Shown here in pieces: positions 31,149 through 40,773 of a DNA stretch of 64,000 nucleotides; positions within the stretch are counted from its first letter, which is position 1; the number at the start of each line of letters is the position of its first letter. Under the pieces are notes generated by a model. It saw nothing but the letters and a program-made list of their open reading frames with translations, searched no databases and had not been told where the DNA came from. Made by a program: the position numbers and the translations under genes. The DNA lies in NCBI RefSeq assembly GCF_015694735.1, contig NZ_JADQDP010000001.1, forward strand, positions 868,001-932,000. The letters run 5' to 3'. Source of the stretch: Hymenobacter properus. GTDB taxonomy: Bacteria > Bacteroidota > Bacteroidia > Cytophagales > Hymenobacteraceae.

Positions 31149-33548
31149 CTATTTCAGCAGCCGCACATCGTACACGCCGCCCGCCGTGGACTCCGCGCCT
31201 GCTTGGAATCTCACAGTAAGCGCCGTGGGCGCGTTGGGCTGCCGGAAGACTTCGGGCAGAGCGTATTCCACGTCGTAAAAATCACCGCTCTCATTGCCGG
31301 CCAGCTGCACCTGCGCCAGGGGCCGGCCATTCACCAGTATACTGAACTGCCGGTTCTTGTCGCCGCCCGCGTAGGTCACGCGGAGGGTGCGGGCGTTGCG
31401 TTTCGGGTTGCGCAGGTCGTAGCTGAACCAGCCTTTGGCGTGCCGCCAGTGCCGGTCGCGGTGGGTGCCGGTTTCGGTTTGTTCGCCCCGGAAGCCGTGG
31501 TCGGACTCGGGCTGCTGCTCGCCGGGCGTCACCTGGTCCACGGTGCGGGCTTCGAGGGCCCGTTTTTCCGCGTCTTTGCGGCGCAGCTCCTCCTTGCGGG
31601 CCAGCAGGCCGGCGGGCGTTGTCACGGGCCAGTACACCATGTAGCGGGCGTCGTGAATCTGGTAAAACGGCACCAGCTGCACGTTGCGGTACTTCTCAGA
31701 ATCAATTAGCCCGGCGGCCGTAAAGGTGAGTGGCCGGCCCGCCACGGGCTTCACGCCCTCGGCCACATTGGCGCTGGCCGACACAAGCACAGGCGCTTCC
31801 TCAATGGGATAAAGCTTACCGCTGGGCACGTGCGACATTCGCGCGCCGTCGGCCCGCAGGCCTTTCAAATCGGTGCTGTCCGTGACGGCGGCCAGCACCA
31901 CCGGGCCGTGAACGAATGACACCCAGGAGGATTTGTCGGGCATATACTCGGCCGTGGTGGTCATGGGCAGGGCCACTGTCACCACGTCGCCCGAGCGCCA
32001 CTTGCGGCTCAGCGTGACGTAGCCCGGCCCGGCCGCGCTGGTGGCTGCTGGCTGGCCATTCACCTGCACCTGCAGCTGGCCTGCCGGCACCCATTTTGGT
32101 TGCCGGATGCTGAGCGCAAAGGTGCGTGGCTTTTTCAGGCTCAGCTTCAACTGCGTGCGCTCCTCGTTGGGAAAGGTCGTTTCCTGCGTCAGGGTCAGCC
32201 CCTGCTCGGCCCAGGTGAGCGTAGAGGGCATGAACAGGTTCACAAGCAGCTCCTGCGTCCCGCGATGCGCGTACACCAACTCGCCGTATTTGCCGTGGTT
32301 TTCCAGGCCCGAGCCCACGCAGCACCAGAAGCCTTCCTGCGGCTGCGAATACACGCGGTAGTGCCGGGGCCGCATGGGCGTGAAATAGACAAAGCCCCCC
32401 TGCCCCGGGTGCTGGCTCGACAGAATGTGGTTGTAAGTCGCTCGCTCGTAGTAGTCCAGGTATTTCGTCTCACCGCCGGCCAGATACAGCTCCTTGCTGA
32501 GCTTGAGCATGTTGTAAGTGTTGCAGGTCTCCGGCCCCTCGGTGCTTTCCAGCATGGAAGTGAAATTGCTGGCCGGGTTGAAGTGCTCGCTCACGCTGTT
32601 GCCCCCAATGGAAACCGTTCGGTTCTCCACCACCGTCTTCCAGAAAAAAGCGGCGGCCCCGCCCCAGGTCGGGTCGCCACCTACTTCGGCCACCCGCTCG
32701 AAACCGATGACTTTCGGAATCTGGGTGTTGGCGTGCATGCCGTTTAGCGCGTCCTTGCCGGCCAGCAGGGGCTGCAGAACGGCCTGGTGCGAGAAGCGCT
32801 GGGCCAGCGTCAGGTATTTTCGGTCGTGGGTGAGGTCGGCTACGTCAGCGAATATCTCGTTCAGGCCGCCGTGCTCGCTGCGCATCATGTCCTGCAGCTG
32901 CGCATCGCTGATGTTAGCCGTCATGTCCAAAAACCAGTCGGTCAGCTTGATAAGCATGCCGCGGGCCTTGGCATTGCCGGCTACGGCGTAGGCGTCGCGC
33001 AGGCCGGCGAAGGTTTTGTGCAGGTTGTAGAGCGGTACCCATTTGTTGTTCAGCCCGAAGCTGTTGGCCTTGATGTTACCGGCTTTCACCTCCGCCCACA
33101 TGGCCGGGCCATCGGGCACGCCACCCAGGTAGCCATTGGCGCTTTTTTGCTGGCAAGCGTCCAGCTGGTCAATCATGTAATTGAGGCGCTGCTGCACCTG
33201 CGCATCGCCGGTGGCGGCGTACATGTAAGCCAAGGCCGAGAGGTAGTGGCCGCCCATGTGGCCATCGAGGCCCGTGTTTTCCCAGTTGCCATAGCGCTCG
33301 GCTTTGGGCGGCAGGCCCGCCGAGGCCAGATAGGGGGCCAGCAGCCGGTCGGGGTTTAGCGCCAGCAGGTAGGCCAGGTCCGTCTGCTGGGCCTCGCGGA
33401 ACGGGCTGGCCAACAGGCGCACATCAGAGACGGGGAAGCTTTGCAGCTTCGCCCCCTGCCCCGAGACCAATGTGGGCAGTGTTGAGAGCGTTAAAAGCAG
33501 GAATTTCCCTTTGTTCGTCAACATCGTTTGCATGAAGTGCTTGCTCAA
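31149..33548 (-). CDS. GH127 beta-L-arabinofuranosidase-type enzyme
   Basis: 799 aa; signal sequence in the first 30 residues (Met10 at 33521 is an alternative start). The protein has an (alpha/alpha)6 barrel followed by beta-sandwich domains, the former DUF1680 layout. Residues aligned with the zinc-thiolate site of the Bifidobacterium enzyme HypBA1 are all present: Glu340 and Cys342 in PETCNTYN, and Cys409-Cys410 in GFWCCVGSG, the first of the pair being the nucleophile in that enzyme. Glu321 (SVSEHF) is the likely acid/base. An inserted Lys/Glu-rich segment near 655-680 (ARKEELRRKDAEKRAL) is unusual. It would cleave terminal arabinofuranose; the stop lies 81 bases before the GH43 gene start. 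Confidence 0.88.
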   Translation of the reverse strand: MSKHFMQTMLTNKGKFLLLTLSTLPTLVSGQGAKLQSFPVSDVRLLASPFREAQQTDLAYLLALNPDRLLAPYLASAGLPPKAERYGNWENTGLDGHMGGHYLSALAYMYAATGDAQVQQRLNYMIDQLDACQQKSANGYLGGVPDGPAMWAEVKAGNIKANSFGLNNKWVPLYNLHKTFAGLRDAYAVAGNAKARGMLIKLTDWFLDMTANISDAQLQDMMRSEHGGLNEIFADVADLTHDRKYLTLAQRFSHQAVLQPLLAGKDALNGMHANTQIPKVIGFERVAEVGGDPTWGGAAAFFWKTVVENRTVSIGGNSVSEHFNPASNFTSMLESTEGPETCNTYNMLKLSKELYLAGGETKYLDYYERATYNHILSSQHPGQGGFVYFTPMRPRHYRVYSQPQEGFWCCVGSGLENHGKYGELVYAHRGTQELLVNLFMPSTLTWAEQGLTLTQETTFPNEERTQLKLSLKKPRTFALSIRQPKWVPAGQLQVQVNGQPAATSAAGPGYVTLSRKWRSGDVVTVALPMTTTAEYMPDKSSWVSFVHGPVVLAAVTDSTDLKGLRADGARMSHVPSGKLYPIEEAPVLVSASANVAEGVKPVAGRPLTFTAAGLIDSEKYRNVQLVPFYQIHDARYMVYWPVTTPAGLLARKEELRRKDAEKRALEARTVDQVTPGEQQPESDHGFRGEQTETGTHRDRHWRHAKGWFSYDLRNPKRNARTLRVTYAGGDKNRQFSILVNGRPLAQVQLAGNESGDFYDVEYALPEVFRQPNAPTALTVRFQAGAESTAGGVYDVRLLK

Positions 33549-33551
33549 AAC

Positions 33552-36140
33552 CTAACGTTGCCCCACGCTGCCTTTCCCATTTTTAGGCTCGGCAGCACTG
33601 GTGGCATTGGCGGGCGGGCCCAGGTAGGTGACGGGCAGTTCGCCCGCACTCACCACCAGCTTTTCGAGCACCACGCCGGGGTCCACGCGCCAGAACTTTA
33701 GCGTGTGCGCGCCGGCCGCGGCCACGTTGTGCTGCGAGGTTTTCAGGTTGATGCTGTTGGCCACGATACGCTCCCAGGACCGGTTGCCTTCGCCAGACTT
33801 CATGCCCGTGTGCAGATTGATGATTTGCGGCGCTTCGTCATCCAGCGACACGGCGTAGCGAAGGCCGGTGGTGTTAGTGAAGTCGAGGGTCGGGGCCAGG
33901 TAGGCGCTCACCGTCACGGGACCGGCCTGGGCCAGATTGATGCGGTACTCCAGGTGCGGGCTGTTGCCGCCCGGGGTCTCAGTGGGCGCCACCGTCGTGG
34001 GGTAGGTACTCACGGCGCCCAGCGTGCGGCCTAGGTCGGGCAGGCGCTGCCAGCTCAAGGGGCCGGCGTTCACGGCCTTGGTGTACTGCTCCGCCTCCAG
34101 CGACACATAGGCGCCAGCGGCGGGCGCGGCCGGAGCGGCAGTGGCCATCGGCACGGCGCCGGCGGGCAGCGTCACCACCTGCGGCAAGATGTCCGCCTTC
34201 TCGTCGTGCCAGGAGGTGTAGCCGATGTGCATCTGGTCCATCATATGGTTCCATTTGCCGCCGGCCAGGGCGTGGTAACGGTTTTTGATTTCGGCGTCTT
34301 TGGCGAATAGCGCTTGGGCTTTCTCCGCCAGCGCGTTGGTGTTCGACTGGTTGGTTTTGGCGGCCTCGCGGTTCTGCGCCACGGTGTAGTACAGCTCGTT
34401 GAGGTTGGCGCAGGCCTGCACGGGGTGCAGCACCAGCTCGTAGAAGGCGTCGCGGTCAGCCGCGGGTAGCTGCTGGTTGATGGCCTCGGCGCGGGTTAGC
34501 AGCTGGTTGTAGTCGGTTACTACTTTGGCCCACTCGCCGGTGGCCAGGCTGTAAGTATTGGCATCAAGCAGCTCGGGTTTGCGGCGGCCGTTGTACTTGG
34601 CGTACTTAGCCAGAATGTCGGCAATATCGGCCGCGTGTTTCGGGCCAAACTGCTGGCTGGCCCAGCGTTGCGTATATGCCGCCACCTGGTCGGCCTTGAT
34701 TTTATCCGGGTTCCAGGCGTAGTCGAGGAAGAACGAGATGGGCAATTCCATGGGCTTGAGGTCGCCTACGTTCACAATCCAAATCTGCTTCACGCCGTGC
34801 TCGTAGGCCAGGTGCATCTGCTCCCGCACGCGCGGCAGCGGGTTGGTATTCAGCCAGCGGTAGCTGCGCGGGCCGCCCACGTAGTCGAAGTGGTAGTAGA
34901 TACCGTAGCCGCCCCGGCGGGGCGCATCGCCGGGCTTGGGCAGCTTGCGCAGGTTGCCCCAGTTGTCGTCGCAGAGCAGCAGGGTCATGTCATCGGGCAC
35001 GCGCATGCCCTTGTCGTAGTAGTCCTGCACTTCTTTATAGAGCGCCCAGAGCTGGGGCGTCTGGTCGGCGGGCTTATGGGTTTCCTCGGCCAGAATTTTC
35101 CGTTGGTCAGCCACTATTTTTTCGAGCAGGGCAATGTTGCTGCCCTCGCTCATGGGCTCGTCGCCGTCGCCGCGCATGGCCATGGTCACGATGCTTTCCT
35201 TAGTGCCCATGTTGCGGATGCCCTGGCGCCAGAAACGGCGCAGGGTGGTGTCGTTGGTCTGGTAGTTCCAGGGGCCGTGGCCGTAGCGCTTCCACTCCTG
35301 CTGGGCGCGCTGCATGGGCTCGTGGTGCGAGGTGCCCATCACGATGCCGTATTCATCGGCCAGCACCGGGCTCAGCTTGTCGTCGTCGTTGAAGGCGTTG
35401 CCCCACATAGCGGGCCACAGGTAGTTGCCCTTGAGCCGCAAAATCAGCTCAAACACGTGCACGTACATCTTGGAATTGATGCCGCCGAACTTCTCCTTGC
35501 TCCAGCCCGTGAGTGCGGGCGCCTCGTCGTTCAGGAAAATGCCGCGGTATTTCACCGCCGGTTCGCCCAGTGTGTGTCGCGCGACCGGAATGCGCAGCGT
35601 CGTCTGCGGCTTCACCGGCACATCGGCCCACCAGTACCAGGGCGATACCCCAATCTGCTGCGAGAGGTCGTAGATGCCGTAAATGGTGCCGCGCTTGTCG
35701 CTGCCGGCAATCACCAGCGCCTGCTTCACGCCGGGCATGGGGTCCGTCACCACCTGCCGCACGAAGGTTTCCCACTTGCCCGCCACGCCGGCGGTGCTGA
35801 GCTTGCCGGCCTTCACCAGCCCATCAATCAGCGGGCTTTTGCCGATGGTGCCGACGAGCACGACTTCCGCCCCGGCCGGCTTTTCGGTGCTGAAGCGGGG
35901 CGAAATTTTCGTCACGCGCTCCACGTCGGCCTGCAGGTCTTTGGCGGCGCGCAGTACGCCCGGCCAGTCGCTGGCGTTGGCGTAGATGGGCGCCGTTTTG
36001 CCGGCAGCGGCCAGGGTGAAATCACCATTGCTCTTGGTAGCCGGTGCGGTGGCCTTGCCTACAGTTTGAGCCTGTGAACTGATAATGGTGAACAATACCA
36101 CTAAAGGCAGAAGGAATAGGCGGAAGGATATGGTTTTCAT
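33552..36140 (-). CDS. GH115 alpha-glucuronidase, xylan-acting
   Basis: 862 aa from ATG 36140 (MKTISFRLFLLPLVVLFTIISSQAQ, signal peptide). The open frame upstream belongs to a palindromic repeat. GH115 landmarks are VSPWYWWADVPV, VKYRGIFLNDEAPALTGW, LKGNYLWPAMWGNAFNDDD, VMGTSHHEPM and the C-terminal MMDQMHIGYTSWHDE. A beta-sandwich C-terminal domain (about 690-860) is complete. Unlike GH67, GH115 enzymes can remove (methyl)glucuronic acid from internal xylose units of polymeric xylan, so this gene complements the two GH67 genes. Only 3 bases separate its stop from the GH127 start, implying coupled expression. Confidence 0.93.
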   Translation of the reverse strand: MKTISFRLFLLPLVVLFTIISSQAQTVGKATAPATKSNGDFTLAAAGKTAPIYANASDWPGVLRAAKDLQADVERVTKISPRFSTEKPAGAEVVLVGTIGKSPLIDGLVKAGKLSTAGVAGKWETFVRQVVTDPMPGVKQALVIAGSDKRGTIYGIYDLSQQIGVSPWYWWADVPVKPQTTLRIPVARHTLGEPAVKYRGIFLNDEAPALTGWSKEKFGGINSKMYVHVFELILRLKGNYLWPAMWGNAFNDDDKLSPVLADEYGIVMGTSHHEPMQRAQQEWKRYGHGPWNYQTNDTTLRRFWRQGIRNMGTKESIVTMAMRGDGDEPMSEGSNIALLEKIVADQRKILAEETHKPADQTPQLWALYKEVQDYYDKGMRVPDDMTLLLCDDNWGNLRKLPKPGDAPRRGGYGIYYHFDYVGGPRSYRWLNTNPLPRVREQMHLAYEHGVKQIWIVNVGDLKPMELPISFFLDYAWNPDKIKADQVAAYTQRWASQQFGPKHAADIADILAKYAKYNGRRKPELLDANTYSLATGEWAKVVTDYNQLLTRAEAINQQLPAADRDAFYELVLHPVQACANLNELYYTVAQNREAAKTNQSNTNALAEKAQALFAKDAEIKNRYHALAGGKWNHMMDQMHIGYTSWHDEKADILPQVVTLPAGAVPMATAAPAAPAAGAYVSLEAEQYTKAVNAGPLSWQRLPDLGRTLGAVSTYPTTVAPTETPGGNSPHLEYRINLAQAGPVTVSAYLAPTLDFTNTTGLRYAVSLDDEAPQIINLHTGMKSGEGNRSWERIVANSINLKTSQHNVAAAGAHTLKFWRVDPGVVLEKLVVSAGELPVTYLGPPANATSAAEPKNGKGSVGQR

Positions 36141-36157
36141 AGAAATGCCGTAATGAT

Positions 36158-36229
36158 GTAGCGTGGACTCTGCGAGTCCGCGCATACCAGAATGTTCGCC
36201 AGAGCGCGGACTCGCGGAGTCCACGCTAC
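36158..36229. repeat. Strong inverted repeat between GH10 and GH115 genes
   Basis: Arms of 26 bases lie at 36158-36183 (starts GTAGCGTGGACTC) and 36204-36229 (ends GAGTCCACGCTAC), with one mismatch and a 20-base loop. The element begins 7 bases after the GH10 stop and ends 17 bases before the GH115 start. There is no T-run on the minus strand, so it may be a processing or attenuation hairpin, or a mobile palindrome, and not a simple terminator. Confidence 0.7.
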
Positions 36230-36236
36230 CTTCCCT

Positions 36237-37352
36237 CTATTTCGCGGCCTGCAGCACCGCCTGCACTGCCGGCTTCGGCTGGAAATTGCGGTCGAACAGC
36301 AAGGGGTAGCTCGTGCGGCCCCGGATGGGCCAGTCGTTTAGCCAGGAGTCTGCATCCGTCACGCCCCAGAGCGTAATTCGGTCGATAACGTCGCGGTGCT
36401 TGTGAAACAGCGCAAACAGGTCGGCATAGCGCTTGGTCAACTTTTGCTGCACCGAATCGGGCAGGCCTGTGGTGTACACGTTGTATTTTGGGTCGGCCCC
36501 GAAAGTCTCGGCGATGTCGGCGCCTTGGCGGCGGCTCGGGTTCGGCAATACGTCGATGTCCAGCTCAGTGAAATTGACGTGTACGCCCAGCTTCGAGAAG
36601 GCCACGATGCTGGCTTCCACCTGGTCAATGGTTGGCTTGGTGAGGCCGTAATGGCCCTGCATCCCAATGGCCGTTACCTTGATGCCTTTGGCCTGCAGGC
36701 TCTTCACCAGCTTGATGACACCGGCCCGCTTTTCGGGGCGGTAGAGGCTGTAGTCATTGTAGTAAAGCTCGGCTTTGGGGTCGGCCTTGTGGGCGTACTC
36801 AAAGGCTTTGGCGGCAAAGTCTTCGCCCAGGATTTCCAGCCACTTGGTTTTACGCAGGTCGCCCTGCTGGTCGTCAATGGCTTCGTTCACCACGTCCCAA
36901 CCGGCGATTTTGCCCTTGTAGCGGCCCACCACGGTGTTGATGTGCTCCTCCAGGCGCTTGAGCAGCAGTTCGCGGCTGGCAGGCTTGCCGGCGCCGTCCT
37001 CAAACACCCACTTCGGGGTTTGCTGGTGCCACATCAAGGTGTGGCCGATGGTGAACATCTTGTTTGCCTGTCCAAAGGCCACGTAGTCGTCGGCGGGCTT
37101 GAAGTTGTACTGGTCGGGCTGCGGGTGCACGGCTTCCCACTTCAGCAGGTTCTCGGGGCTGATGGTATTGAACTGCTGCTTCACCAAGGCGGTAGTCTTG
37201 GCGTCGCGGCCGCTCGTCACGCGGTAGCTGAGGGCCGCCCCCACGTAGAAGTCTTTCTTGAAGGCGTCCTTCAAAGGCACTTCAGACTTTTGCACGAAGC
37301 CAAGGCCAATGCCCGCTAGCGCGCTGTAGATAAAAAACTTCTGAGCTTTCAT
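36237..37352 (-). CDS. GH10 endo-beta-1,4-xylanase
   Basis: 371 aa. The short hydrophobic N-terminus (MKAQKFFIYSALAGIGLGFV) is a weak signal or anchor. A single GH10 barrel has acid/base Glu157 in WDVVNEAID and nucleophile Glu263 in NFTELDIDVLP. ISPENLLKWE, TLMWHQQTPKWV and YYNDYSLY are further GH10 signatures, and TLWGVTDADSWL is the C-terminal substrate-stacking region. There is no binding module. It is the only backbone-cutting endo-xylanase in the window, and first in the downstream transcript after a 545-bp gap. Confidence 0.96.
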   Translation of the reverse strand: MKAQKFFIYSALAGIGLGFVQKSEVPLKDAFKKDFYVGAALSYRVTSGRDAKTTALVKQQFNTISPENLLKWEAVHPQPDQYNFKPADDYVAFGQANKMFTIGHTLMWHQQTPKWVFEDGAGKPASRELLLKRLEEHINTVVGRYKGKIAGWDVVNEAIDDQQGDLRKTKWLEILGEDFAAKAFEYAHKADPKAELYYNDYSLYRPEKRAGVIKLVKSLQAKGIKVTAIGMQGHYGLTKPTIDQVEASIVAFSKLGVHVNFTELDIDVLPNPSRRQGADIAETFGADPKYNVYTTGLPDSVQQKLTKRYADLFALFHKHRDVIDRITLWGVTDADSWLNDWPIRGRTSYPLLFDRNFQPKPAVQAVLQAAK

Positions 37353-37825
37353 AGCAGGATGTATTGCAAAAGGGTCGAGCGTCCAGCGCTGCCCCGCTTT
37401 TTCTAAGTTGGTTGCCAGCCCAACTACCGACTTGCGTAGTTGTCCGACGCCAGCAATGGCGTCAATTAGGGGCCTGTCTTTCCGCAGCAGCCAACGACTC
37501 CTACGCTCCTAAAAAGAGGAATTGGACCCTGCCAGCGGACATCAAATGTGTTTGTGTGGCGGGCGCACTGCGCCCTATGCGGACTGATAGCAACTCTATC
37601 GAGCCCGCCAGAAGTCGAGGAAATAAGTCTCCCCAGTGTTTTAATATGAGAACCCGCAGGCGACCTATGGAACGCCTCCCGAGCAAACGGAGAGGCGTTT
37701 CGGCAGCCGGATAACTTATCCGTTTCGCACTGGCGGCCCGCTCACCTCAGGCCGACATGCTTACCAAAACGCCTCTTGAACTTGCGTGCCTGTTGCAGCA
37801 GACCGCAAGCCTCCGCTTACTCAAA
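37353..37825. other. Upstream region of the GH10 transcript with several hairpins
   Basis: No gene is present. Two perfect small hairpins lie near the GH10 start: 37421-37442 (CAACTAC/GTAGTTG) and 37446-37463 (GACGCC/GGCGTC). A larger one at about 37671-37700 (AACGCCTC/GAGGCGTT) has no T-run. Because a terminator follows xylA, a promoter for GH10 and downstream genes is expected here, but I find no TAnnTTTG box and no copy of the LacI palindrome. Leader-RNA control is possible. Confidence 0.5.
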
Positions 37826-37883
37826 ACCAAAAACTTCCCTGGCCAGCCGTCTCACTGTTCCCACCATTTCAGCGGCTGGCCAG
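37826..37883 (-). terminator. Rho-independent terminator after xylA
   Basis: On the minus strand an 11-bp perfect stem (37883-37873 with 37849-37839, CTGGCCAGCCG and its complement) is followed by GGAAGTTTTTGGTTTT. It begins about 15 bases after the xylA stop. It divides the xylan locus into an upstream (uxuA to xylA) and a downstream (GH10 to GH3) transcript. Confidence 0.75.
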
Positions 37884-37897
37884 TTCCGTTTTTTGTA

Positions 37898-39229
37898 TTA
37901 GATGTACTGGTTGATAATAGCTTCCAGCCACTCCTGCTTACCGCTGCGGGGCGTGGGCTCGCCCGATTTGTGGGCAATGGTGCGCAGGTCTTCCAGCGTC
38001 AATTGGCCGGCGGCGAAAGCCTTGCCTTCACCCGAATCGAACGAGGCGTAACGGTCCTTGCGGAACTTGCGGTAGGGCGACTTCTCCAGGATGTCGTTGG
38101 CGATGACGAGCGAGCGGGCGAAGGCATCCATGCCGGCGATGTGGGCAATGAAAATATCTTCCAGGTCGGTCGAGTTGCGGCGGGTTTTGGCGTCGAAGTT
38201 GATGCCGCCCTGGGTGATGCCGCCGGCCTCCAGGATGATGAGCATGCTCTCGGTCAGCTCGTTGAGGTTGTTGGGGAACTGGTCGGTGTCCCAGCCGTTC
38301 TGGTAGTCGCCGCGGTTGGCGTCCATGCTGCCCAGCATGCCGGCGTCGGCAGCTACCTGCAGCTCGTGCTGGAAGGTGTGGCCGGCCAGGGTGGCGTGGT
38401 TCACCTCCAGGTTCAGCTGGAAGTCGTCCTGCAGGCCGTGCCCCTTCAGGAAACCAATGACGGTGGCGGCGTCGAAGTCGTATTGGTGCTTGGTGGGCTC
38501 GGCCGGCTTGGGCTCGATGAAGAACTTCCCGGTGAAGCCCTGCTTACGAGCATAATCGCGGGCCATGGTCAGGAAGCGGGCCATGTGCTCCTGCTCGCGT
38601 TTCATGTCGGTGTTCAGCAGGGTCATGTAGCCCTCGCGGCCGCCCCAGAACACGTAGTTCTCGCCGCCCAGCGCGATAGTCGCATCAATGGCATTGAGGA
38701 CCTGCGTGCCGGCGTGGGCCACCACCTGGAAATCGGGGTTGGTGCTGGCGCCATTCATGTAGCGCGGGTTCGAAAATACGTTGGCCGTGCCCCAGAGCAG
38801 CTTCACGCCGCTTTCCTGCTGGTGCTGCTTCACGTAGTCCACGATGGTAGCGAGGTTGCGCTCGTACTCGGCCAGGGAGTTGCCTTCGTCCACCAGGTCG
38901 ATGTCGTGGAAGCAGTAGTAGGGCGTGCCGAGCTTGGTAAAGAACTCAAACGCAGCGTCGGCCTTGTCCTTGGCGCGGCCGATGATTTCGTGGTGCGAGT
39001 CCCAGGCAAAGTTCTTGGTGCCGGGGCCGAACGGGTCGCCACCGGTGCCGGTGAAGGTGTGCCAGTAGGCCGTGGCGAAGCGCAGGTGCTCCTTCATGGT
39101 CTTGCCGGCCACTACGCGGTTTTCGTCGTACCATTTAAAGGACAGCGGGTTGTCCGACTCGCGGCCTTCGAACCGGATGGTGTCGATACCCGTGAAAAAT
39201 TCCGTTTTCGAGAGGGTGATGCTAGACAT
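37898..39229 (-). CDS. xylA: Xylose isomerase
   Basis: 443 aa, the usual length of class II xylose isomerases. It converts D-xylose to D-xylulose in the cytosol. HDIDLVDEG contains the catalytic His108 and Asp111; FWGGREGY and [19 protein letters not shown] carry the metal ligands, and [16 protein letters not shown] is a further family signature. No signal peptide. Its start codon overlaps the end of xylB by 8 bases (39222-39229), so translation is coupled. It links extracellular xylan breakdown to the pentose phosphate pathway. Confidence 0.98.
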   Translation of the reverse strand: MSSITLSKTEFFTGIDTIRFEGRESDNPLSFKWYDENRVVAGKTMKEHLRFATAYWHTFTGTGGDPFGPGTKNFAWDSHHEIIGRAKDKADAAFEFFTKLGTPYYCFHDIDLVDEGNSLAEYERNLATIVDYVKQHQQESGVKLLWGTANVFSNPRYMNGASTNPDFQVVAHAGTQVLNAIDATIALGGENYVFWGGREGYMTLLNTDMKREQEHMARFLTMARDYARKQGFTGKFFIEPKPAEPTKHQYDFDAATVIGFLKGHGLQDDFQLNLEVNHATLAGHTFQHELQVAADAGMLGSMDANRGDYQNGWDTDQFPNNLNELTESMLIILEAGGITQGGINFDAKTRRNSTDLEDIFIAHIAGMDAFARSLVIANDILEKSPYRKFRKDRYASFDSGEGKAFAAGQLTLEDLRTIAHKSGEPTPRSGKQEWLEAIINQYI

Positions 39230-40730
39230 GTGCTAGAGAAATTGGTTGGGGAATGATAGTGGACAAAGCGTCTTGCCAGCGGCCATAGGCCGCCTGGTAC
39301 TGTTCGCGGAGCTGGTCGGTGGGCTCCACGGTAAGAATGCGTTCGAGGCCGCCGAAGGCTTCGGCCGCGCTGGCGTATACGCCGGCGCCGATGCCGGCGC
39401 CGCGCGCTGCTCCCTGGGCCGCGTCGGTGTTGTATAGCTCCAGGGTCACGTCGCCGGCGTTCACGAAGGCCTCGCGGAACACCGGGCTCAGGAACATGTT
39501 GGCGTTGCCGGCGCGTACGGTGCGCACCTGCACGCCCATCTGCCGCATGATGTTCATGCCGTAAATCAGGGCGAAGACGATGCCCTCCTGGGCGGCGCGC
39601 AACAGGTGGTTTTGCGAGTGCACGTTGAAGTTGAGGCCGCGCAGCTCGGCGTCGGTGGGGCGGTTTTCGAGGATGCGCTCGGCGCCGTTGCCGAAGGGCA
39701 GGAACACCAGGCCCTCCGCTCCTATCGGCGCCTGGGCGGCGCGGCGGTTCATCTCGTCGTAGGGCAGCTCGCCCACCATTTTGCGCAGCCAGCTGTTCAG
39801 GATGCCCGTGCCGTTCATGCACATCAGCACGCCGTTGCGGGGCTGTTCGGTTGTGTGGTTGACGTGCACGAAGGCGTTCACGCGCGAGGCCGGGTCCGAG
39901 GCCGGGGCGTCGGTGATGCCGTAGACCACGCCCGAGGTGCCGGCCGTGGCCGCGATTTCGCCGGGGTTCAGCACGTTGAGGGAGAAGGCGTTGTTGGGCT
40001 GGTCGCCGGCCCGGTAGCTGATGGGCGTGCCGGCCGTGAGGCCCAGTTCTTGCGCAGCTTCGGCGCTCAGCTGGCCCTGCACCGAGAAGGTATCCACCAC
40101 TTCAGGCAGCAGGTCAGCGCTGATGCCGTAGTAGTCGAGCAACTCCTGGGCAATGACCTGTTGCTTGAAATTCCAGAACACGCCTTCCGACAAGCCCGAC
40201 ACGGTGGTTTGCAGCTGGCCGCTCATCTTGAAGGCGATGTAGTCGCCGGGCAGCTGAATCTTGTGGATTTGGGCGTACACCTCCGGCTCGTTCTCGCGCA
40301 CCCATTTAAGCTTGGAAGCGGTAAAGTTGCCGGGCGAGTTCAGGAAGTTTTCGAGGCAATATTCCTCGCCCATTTCAGCGAAGGCCTGGTTGCCGAGGTC
40401 CACGGCGCGGCTGTCGCACCAGATGATGGCCGGGCGCAGCACCTTACCGGCCTCATCCACCAGCACGAGGCCGTGCATCTGGTAGGTGATGCCGATGCCG
40501 GCCACCAGCGAGGTATCGAAGCCGTAGCGGGCCTTGAGTTCGGTGGTGGCGTTCACGCATTCCTGCCACCAGCGCTCAGGGCGCTGCTCAGCCCAGTCGG
40601 CCTGGGGCACGCTGATTTCCATCTCCTGCTTGGGCGAGGTGACGGCCGCCACGGCCTGGCCGGTGGCAATGTCGAGCAGCGAAACTTTGATAGAAGAGCT
40701 ACCGATGTCGTAGCCGAGGAGGTATTTCAT
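39222..40730 (-). CDS. xylB: Xylulokinase, FGGY family
   Basis: 502 aa, full length. It phosphorylates D-xylulose with ATP. The N-terminal FGGY domain opens with [18 protein letters not shown], and the sugar-binding region [20 protein letters not shown] is characteristic. The C-terminal domain has [13 protein letters not shown] (ATP site) and [14 protein letters not shown] near the end. The 43-base gap to the esterase gene and the overlap with xylA place it in the same transcript. Specificity for xylulose is supported by xylA next to it. Confidence 0.95.
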   Translation of the reverse strand: MKYLLGYDIGSSSIKVSLLDIATGQAVAAVTSPKQEMEISVPQADWAEQRPERWWQECVNATTELKARYGFDTSLVAGIGITYQMHGLVLVDEAGKVLRPAIIWCDSRAVDLGNQAFAEMGEEYCLENFLNSPGNFTASKLKWVRENEPEVYAQIHKIQLPGDYIAFKMSGQLQTTVSGLSEGVFWNFKQQVIAQELLDYYGISADLLPEVVDTFSVQGQLSAEAAQELGLTAGTPISYRAGDQPNNAFSLNVLNPGEIAATAGTSGVVYGITDAPASDPASRVNAFVHVNHTTEQPRNGVLMCMNGTGILNSWLRKMVGELPYDEMNRRAAQAPIGAEGLVFLPFGNGAERILENRPTDAELRGLNFNVHSQNHLLRAAQEGIVFALIYGMNIMRQMGVQVRTVRAGNANMFLSPVFREAFVNAGDVTLELYNTDAAQGAARGAGIGAGVYASAAEAFGGLERILTVEPTDQLREQYQAAYGRWQDALSTIIPQPISLAHV

Positions 40731-40773
40731 GGGAATAGGATAAGCAACGCGACTTGCTATAGTCGAACGATAA

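Noticed and set aside
36141..36224. Upstream extension of GH115
   Set aside because: It is the translated palindromic repeat. The signal peptide begins at 36140.
37364..37714. Small plus-strand open frame in the gap before GH10
   Set aside because: It has no domain, no signal and no conserved-looking composition, and lies over hairpins expected of a leader region.
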